NCBI GenBank assembly: GCA_001970855.1
Contig: LSSN01000324.1
Location: 8,340 to 25,804 of the forward strand
From: Smittium culicis
Taxonomy: Eukaryota > Kickxellomycota > Harpellomycetes > Harpellales > Legeriomycetaceae
Length of the DNA: 17,465 nucleotides
Direction of reading: 5' to 3'
Shown here: positions 11,701-17,465 of the stretch, in pieces
Position numbering within the stretch: position 1 is the stretch's first letter
Layout: the number at the start of each line of letters is the position of its first letter
Translations under genes and position numbers: made by a program
The notes under the pieces: model-generated
What the model was told of the DNA's origin: nothing
The model's database searches: none
What the model saw: only the letters and a program-made list of their open reading frames with translations

Positions 11701-14700
11701 GTCTGCATTAACTAGAGCACGGATTATTTTAGAAATTATTTTCCAACCATTTGAACCCAAGGAGCTGGGCCATTCATGCGCAATTAAAAATGAGCAAACT
11801 AAAGCTATTTGAGCACAGTAATCTTTTCCCAATTTTATACCTAAATTGCATAGAGGTATCCTGGTCTTTTCAACATTTTCCCAATGGATGTATGTGTTGC
11901 TTTCATATAGCTTTTGCATAGGCTCAGGTGTATGTTGTGGTAATTGAATCTCTTTGCTTAGAGTTGACATTTGACTTAAGTTTGATAGTATTAAATCTTT
12001 AGTAGAAGTTGAGTGCAAAATATTGGACTTATGGTTATCATCATAAGAATTATTCTCTAAAGAAAAGTCAATTGAGCTTGAATTAGAGCACTCAACCATT
12101 ATTGGTTTATTGATATCAGATATAAAACCAGGGTCAAATAGACCACTTATCTGAGCTAAGTAATGGGTTGTCTCATCAATACAGTCAGCTAGGTTAAATT
12201 TAGAGGCGATTCCAAGTAGGGAATATAGACCTGATAGAGCTAAACGAAAAACGTGGTCATTACTGCAGTGAACAATAGTAAGAGTAAATGACTGAAGAAT
12301 CCTTGGCCAGACAGAGAGGAATAGTGCTCTATCATAGACATCGTATTCTTTTAGCATTAGCCAAGGAACATTAGAACTTTTGGCAGAAGTATGAGATGAA
12401 TTTGAGCTTTCATTTTTATGGTCGTTAATTATTTGATCTTGATAGTCAGTTAAAGAGGAGTTAATGTTTGTAACCATTCCATTTTCTTTTGACAACATCT
12501 CTTTCCAAGCATATTCAAAACCAGCTTCACCTTCATGCTCCTCAGGGAAAACGATTTCGCGGCTTTTTATGGCTTGGTAGATTTCAAGTAGAAAAGTTGA
12601 TGAGAAGTCTTGTCCATCATTTTCACCTCGAAGGTTTTTAGAAAAGTCTTCAAATTTCATTCTATTTTTAACTTGTGGGTTATGAAGGTCAGTATTCAGC
12701 ATAATGATAGCGAAAGATAGAACGAAAGCAGAGTCCTTAGTAGCAATATCAGGAGGGTTAGATGAAAAATAGACTGATGAGAAAGCTTGCATTATGCGGC
12801 TAATTTGTTGTGACTCTCCAGGAAGTCTGAATGTGCCTAGCAACATTCGAGTAGCTTCATCCAATCTTTTATTTTTGAAGTCAAATAGCTCCAAATAAGC
12901 TTGTAGAACTTCTGAACTAGATGGCTTAGAGATATACTCACCTACTAGCTTTTTATTCAATGCAGGAGTGGACCTCATAAACTGTGCAAGTTTAACAATC
13001 ATTTCAGTGCTATTGTCAGTTGGTAAAAACTTAACTTTTTGAAGGTATGAGACGCCTAACGCAGGTTTTTGATTAAAGAGATTAGCTGCGTGCATCATCA
13101 TATCTTTTGTTTTGCGTCTTTCTAGTAAAGTCTCGATGGGCGGAAGAGGATCGGCTATATCAATATTGTTATCTGAAGATTCATTGGGGTATGATTTGTT
13201 AGACTTTACTTCAAAGTACTCAGAGTTAATGATCAAATCGCTCCAGCCTGAAGTTGGAAGTTCAACACCATTTCTGATTGACATATTGTGTAAATAGTAT
13301 AAGAGGATATCCATGTAAGCTTCAGATTCAATTTCATGACGAGTTCCAGGCCAAGGAACTGATTTCTAAAAACAAGTTTAATTCATATAGGAAATATTAG
13401 TAAAAAAAATAAAAAGAATTAAATATAAAAAGTGATCGAGATTACCATGGTAATAAAGGTCATGAAAAAATTATAGACGTTTCCTAGCTGTAAATCACAG
13501 TCATAATTTACCCAAAGGCTAGAAATGACCCTTGGGCTTAGAGTTAAGAAACGGTGGAGACCTTCTAGGAGAACTCGCCTAACTTCACCTTCTGCAATTT
13601 GGCCTCTGACACCTGCTCTCATATTTGACTGTTTGTAAATATCAGTCTCTTGAGAGTGTGAGGGAGGATCGACTAAGTTTAGAGATTCATGCTTTGATAT
13701 GGAGATGATTTCGCTGTCCAAATCAGAGTTAAGATGTTTTTCGGTGATTTGGTGATTATGATAAGATGATTTTCTTTTTGTATTTTCAGTGGAAGAAGCA
13801 GCGATCTTGTTAGAATTTTCTTCGACAAAGCTGGGCCTTCTTAGCTTAGTTGTGGATGACTTAAGTTCAACATTACCGTTCAAGCCTATGATATTTAAAT
13901 TAGAGGAATCGGATACTGGTGTCATCAAGCGTCCGACGATTTGGCATAAGAAAAGTTCAAGTTGAGTTTTACACGCTTGGCCTTGGGTTTGGAAGATTTG
14001 TATAAGTAATCTAGTAGCCGCAATTATAAGGCTGGGATTACTTCCAGATGTAATCAGTAATAGATTATGACACAAGTCATTTAATACAAGCGCCTTTAAA
14101 CCATCAAAATTTGATAAATTAAAGCTAGATGTTTGGATAGCTACTTGGAGAGCTTTGATGGATAAATGTCTCATAGTATCGGTATATTGAAGATTTTGGG
14201 GATTAGTCAACATTACAAGTACTCTTAATAGCTCATGTACTGAAGCTATGCCATAATAAGTATTTTGAATAGAATCTCCTGAAGGTTTTTTTTCTATGCT
14301 AGAGTAAGAATTGGTTTTTTGAAATACTAGCCCTACAAGCTCAAGCAATGTTAGTTCAGAAGCGCGTCGTAATATATCTGATAAAGAGTTTGAAATTTAA
14401 AGTAAAAAAAAAAGGTTAAAAAGTAAAAAAAAAGGTCAAAAAGTAAAAAAAAAGTTTAAAAAGTAAAAGAAATCTAGACAAGGTGTACGCTGCTAATAAA
14501 TATATATATATTGTAGGATAAGATGTGTAAATGCGCTAACCATTTATTCTCATTTGGCAGGCCATGCTTAGGACAGCTTCAAGCATTTCACATACGGCGG
14601 TATCGGAGAGCATATAACTATGCTTTGAAGACATTATGAGGCGTAAAACTTCAAGAATTTGAAGAAGGACGGTTTCATCGAGCACGGAGTCAGTAGCCTC

Positions 14701-15423
14701 AAATTTGCAGTGAGTTACAGCGTAGCTAGTTTCAGTTATTGCTTCCTTACCTCCTTCTGAAGAAAAATCGATTAGATTAGCTTTAATGAGTCTATGTATA
14801 GATTCTAAACTGGATCTAACTATGGGACCGGTGGCGATACCGCTTTTGACAATTTGTAAAAATGGGAAGAGGATATCGCGGACAGGTAAAGTGTCGTTTT
14901 CGAACATAGATTTAAGAGAGGCTTTGAGGTCAAGGAAGCTTCTCAAAATTTGAATTTCGCTAGCATTTTTTTCTTTGTTTTCAGAAATGTATTCTTCGCC
15001 AAGAGTGAATACAGTGAGTCCTAATTTGACACCAATTTTACCAAATAAGTATAGCTCTTTAGTTTGTTCATCTTCAAAAATTTCAGTGCTATTTTCTGGG
15101 GAAGTTTCAAGCTGTTGTGCATCATTTAAGGAGGAATCAGGACTTTTTTCTGAAGAAGAATTGACAAGAGGAGAAGAGTTTTTAAATGTAGAATTAACAG
15201 GATTTTTTGGAGTATATAGGGGAAATAGGCCACCGCCGACCCAAAGAGCACCAAGTCCTTCGTCTTCGAGAAGTTTAAACCATTTAATATTCCGTCGCAT
15301 TTCTAGTACCACTCTATCGATCTCAGCTTCTATTGAATCTCTCCAATAGTCTCTACTAACAGGCCAGATGTCTGGTCTATTGTTTATGGAATCTGGTAGG
15401 CTTATCGTGGATTGTAGAGTCAT
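8728..15423 (-). CDS. GEA1/GEA2: Large Arf guanine-nucleotide exchange factor, Gea1/Gea2/GBF1 family
   Basis: Three exons, 15423-14541, 14377-13446 and 13365-8728, join in frame (6453 nt) to encode about 2150 residues. Family members exchange GDP for GTP on Arf at the early Golgi, allowing COPI recruitment. Visible parts in order: DCB (about 30-340, with NDTLPVRDILFPFLQIVKSG and AVTHCKFEATD); HUS with its box NYDCD at 585-589; Sec7 domain (about 682-880) with FRLPGES, glutamic finger Glu789, and the loop IIMLNTDLHNPQVKNRM; then HDS regions starting near DVYDRALF (about 946-953). The start ATG at 15423 is the first in frame after a TGA at 15498-15496. Length exceeds yeast Gea1/2 (about 1400-1460) and human GBF1 (about 1860) because of Ser/Asn-rich insertions, for example residues 70-120 and 440-550, and an acidic Ser-rich tail. 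No frameshift or missing catalytic residue is seen. Exon junctions are inferred. Confidence 0.93.
13366..13445 (-). other. Intron 2 of the Arf-GEF gene (80 nt)
   Basis: On the minus strand the intron begins GTAATC after an ATG codon and ends TTGTTTTTAG. A near-consensus branch site TACTAAT lies at 13402-13396, about 30 nt before the acceptor. Removal is in phase 0 and joins MTFITM to KSVPWPGTRHEIESEAYM, linking the HUS box to the Sec7 region. Without splicing the frame hits a stop a few codons into the intron. Confidence 0.88.
14378..14540 (-). other. Intron 1 of the Arf-GEF gene (163 nt)
   Basis: The donor is GTTAGC after the AAT-G of exon 1 and the acceptor is CTTTATCAG. Splicing splits a codon after its first base and restores MRINDILRRASELTLLELV, which matches the conserved end of the DCB region in this family (R-L-S-E-L-L-R-x-A-S/E in relatives). 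The donor departs from the usual GTAAGT/GTATGT. The acceptor side holds an expanded tandem pyrimidine repeat, annotated separately. Confidence 0.85.
14401..14468 (-). repeat. 20-21-nt tandem repeat in intron 1
   Basis: On the plus strand, units starting AGTAAAA recur at 14401, 14422, 14442 and 14462, a period of 21, 20 and 20, with the last unit partial. Read along the transcript each unit is a run of T, ACTTTTT, then TAACC, TGACC or TAAAC. Each copy therefore carries a pyrimidine tract and a branch-point-like adenosine. The array lies within 25-90 nt of the acceptor and may have arisen by slippage. Confidence 0.85.
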
Positions 15424-15948
15424 TATAATATCGTCTCTAGTAATGATTGCTTTTGAAAAACTATATAGCGATGAGGTAGTGTGGATGAATATATTTCAAG
15501 TGAAGACTTTCTTGGGCAGATAATTAGAGGATGTTGATTAAGGGGGCTATGGGTGAAAAGTAGATTATGCTGCCAGCAAACGAAGAAAGGGCTATTAGGG
15601 CTCAACTTGCAAATACCGTTTCTGGTATTTAACAGTTAAAAGTTCAACTTGTAGTTAATTGTAAACTCATACATTTGGTCCAAATTATGTAAATACGTTC
15701 TTCCATTTCTATGCCTCCACTAAAATCTTAAACGATTAATTGTTAAAAGCCAATGGATGTTTATATGAGCTTTATATCGATAACTTATTGGATATTAAAT
15801 CTCGAGCTAAACTTAAAATTACTATACTCGTGCGAATCAACGTCCAATAATATCCCTCTTTTAGTTCTCTAAATTAGGCTTACAACAACCAATTTTACAG
15901 CCAATACAGTTTAAATGAAATTGAGCATCTCTTAAATTGATTCGCCAG

Positions 15949-15963
15949 CACACTAATAGTGTG
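15949..15963. repeat. 15-nt palindrome upstream of the Arf-GEF gene
   Basis: CACACTA and TAGTGTG flank one central A, a perfect seven-base inverted repeat about 530 nt upstream of the start codon. It could be a dyad binding site for a dimeric regulator, but no known motif is recognised and chance is possible. Confidence 0.4.
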
Positions 15964-16029
15964 AATATAGCCAGCCAATTTTCTGATTTTATTTAAAACA
16001 AGAGTTAGTTTTAGCTTTTATTATTCAAT

Positions 16030-16052
16030 CTGTATAGACCATCACTATACAG
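16030..16052. repeat. Stem-loop (8-bp stem, 7-nt loop)
   Basis: CTGTATAG at 16030-16037 pairs perfectly with CTATACAG at 16045-16052 around ACCATCA. It lies about 600 nt upstream of the Arf-GEF start codon. No function can be assigned. Confidence 0.4.
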
Positions 16053-17312
16053 TTTATTTAAATCTCTAAATACTCGCATAATTACACAATCAATAATCAT
16101 ATTTAATTTTAACTGTTTTTGTATTAAAATTGCAAGCATAATTCTAAAATAACACTAGAAATTGAGAATAAAACCCCTCAAACCCAAATTCTACGCCCAA
16201 AGTAAGACTATTAAATGCAAATCTTAAAGAAACAGCTTTTAAAATATATATACTATCCAACAAAATGGTAATAGATTTAGAATGTATAGCGATTGATATG
16301 GCAAAATAAGGTATTAAAATATGTAAATAACGGCTTGGCGCCCAATATCTTTAATAGCTTTTTATTTTACTTATAAGCAACATAAAAAATAAACTAAAAT
16401 TATTTTAAATTTCCTTCGGTGCAGTAATATTTGATAAAATATCATATCATGCAATATTCCCATATATTCTATAGGTATAAAACATTATTCTAGTAATAAT
16501 AAAAGGATAATGTTCTTATGTCTAATAGTGACCAATTCTGTTGATTTTGATTTTTATTGGAATCCTATAGGCGTCAAGAGATTCAAGTCTAAATAAAATA
16601 TTCGATATATTAGCATCATATACATGTGATCGTAATTGTTTATTTAAATTTGCAATATACTTTTTTATTTTTTTATTTTTGGGATTATAGCTCTGAGGCT
16701 ATAGATAAAGTGACTACTTTAACTCAATAACATAATTGGCTAGACGATTTTAGATACTTGTTGCATAAATATAATTGAGCAGTTATAAAAATATTTTATT
16801 ATTTTATTTCAGCCAACTTTTTCCATCTTTATATAAATTATTTGAATATTGTAGTAATACAACATTATTTATCCATTGTGTATCTATGGTTTTAATTCAA
16901 ATATTTTTGCAGAATATTTTTTCAAGTTAGGTGATCGAGTAAAATGTTTTTTAAGCAACGATTCTACTAATCAAAATTTATCTTCTGTGCTTAAAATTTA
17001 ATTTAAAAGTGGTGTGGAAGCGCTCATAACATAAATAGAGAAAAAAAATTCCATTTTCATTTTAGCACCTTAATAATATCTAAGCTCTTATACACTATGA
17101 ATAGCTATTTAAAAGTGGAAGCTAATTTGAAAACCGAAATGCTTTTTCGTATTCATAATTTAAATCTTAGTAGATCAATTAGGAAACTAGGAATAAAGTA
17201 TATATGATGGAATCTTTAAACAAGGGCATTTTTAGATATAAATTATTTTAGCGTATAAAATTGCATGTCCAAGTAATCGCAATAAAAGATATTCCAAGCT
17301 TTTTAGCGATAC

Positions 17313-17465
<153 letters not shown>

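Larger units (their letters stand above)
15424..17312. other. Upstream flank of the Arf-GEF gene, no gene seen
   Basis: About 1.9 kb of AT-rich DNA between the start codon and the right-hand microsatellite. No open frame with an ATG, domain or RNA gene can be supported. The promoter of the minus-strand gene should lie in its left part, but no TATA or CCAAT element stands out enough to name. Two short hairpin-forming repeats at 15949-15963 and 16030-16052 are the clearest structures. The 12-mer ATTTAAAAGTGG occurs at 17001-17012 and 17107-17118. Confidence 0.6.

Noticed and set aside
14975..15349. 124-codon plus-strand open frame opposite exon 1
   Set aside because: It is antisense to the conserved DCB coding region, and its Ser-rich composition mirrors the opposite strand.
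15423..15605. 60-codon minus-strand frame directly upstream of, and overlapping by one base, the Arf-GEF start
   Set aside because: It begins at a TTG, not an ATG, is out of frame with the gene, and shows no family features. It is most likely 5' flank or leader sequence.
15781..15795. CCAAT box on the minus strand about 365 nt upstream of the start codon
   Set aside because: A five-base match in AT-rich DNA is expected by chance and no accompanying promoter element is seen.

Overview
This window is eukaryotic nuclear DNA, most likely from an AT-rich, early-diverging (zygomycete-grade) fungus. The evidence is one large spliced gene with short GT-AG introns, a near-consensus fungal branch point (TACTAAT), and a fungal-type Gea/GBF1 protein in the standard genetic code. 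The lineage is an inference; no rRNA or multi-gene context is available to fix it.

Layout: both ends are pure trinucleotide microsatellites, (TTA)50 at 1-150 and (TAA)51 at 17313-17465, which are reverse complements of each other. They are probably where the assembly stopped. From about 150 to 8180 lies roughly 8 kb of extremely AT-rich DNA without a recognisable gene. It is interrupted by a GC-richer block at about 285-927, which has the structure of a minus-strand retroposon: a 15-nt perfect target-site duplication on each side and an oligo(T) tract at the left edge. The 3' end of the same family recurs as a roughly 30-nt, drastically 5'-truncated insertion at 2698-2729 with its own imperfect duplication. 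A small GC-richer coding-like patch sits at 8202-8450.

The only confident gene fills 8728-15423 on the minus strand. Three exons (15423-14541, 14377-13446, 13365-8728) encode a protein of about 2150 residues with DCB, HUS, Sec7 and HDS regions. It is a large Arf guanine-nucleotide exchange factor of the Gea1/Gea2/GBF1 family, which activates Arf on early Golgi membranes for COPI coat recruitment. The Sec7 glutamic finger is intact. The brefeldin A contact region carries Phe-Ala where many BFA-sensitive Sec7 domains have Tyr-Ser. Intron 1 (163 nt) contains a 20-21-nt tandem repeat that duplicates a pyrimidine-tract and branch-point-like unit.

The 1.9 kb upstream of the gene (15424-17312) and the short 3' flank hold no further gene I can support. 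I see no CRISPR array, operon, rRNA or tRNA. I found no new multi-gene system. The most informative new signal is the pair of target-primed retroposon insertions.
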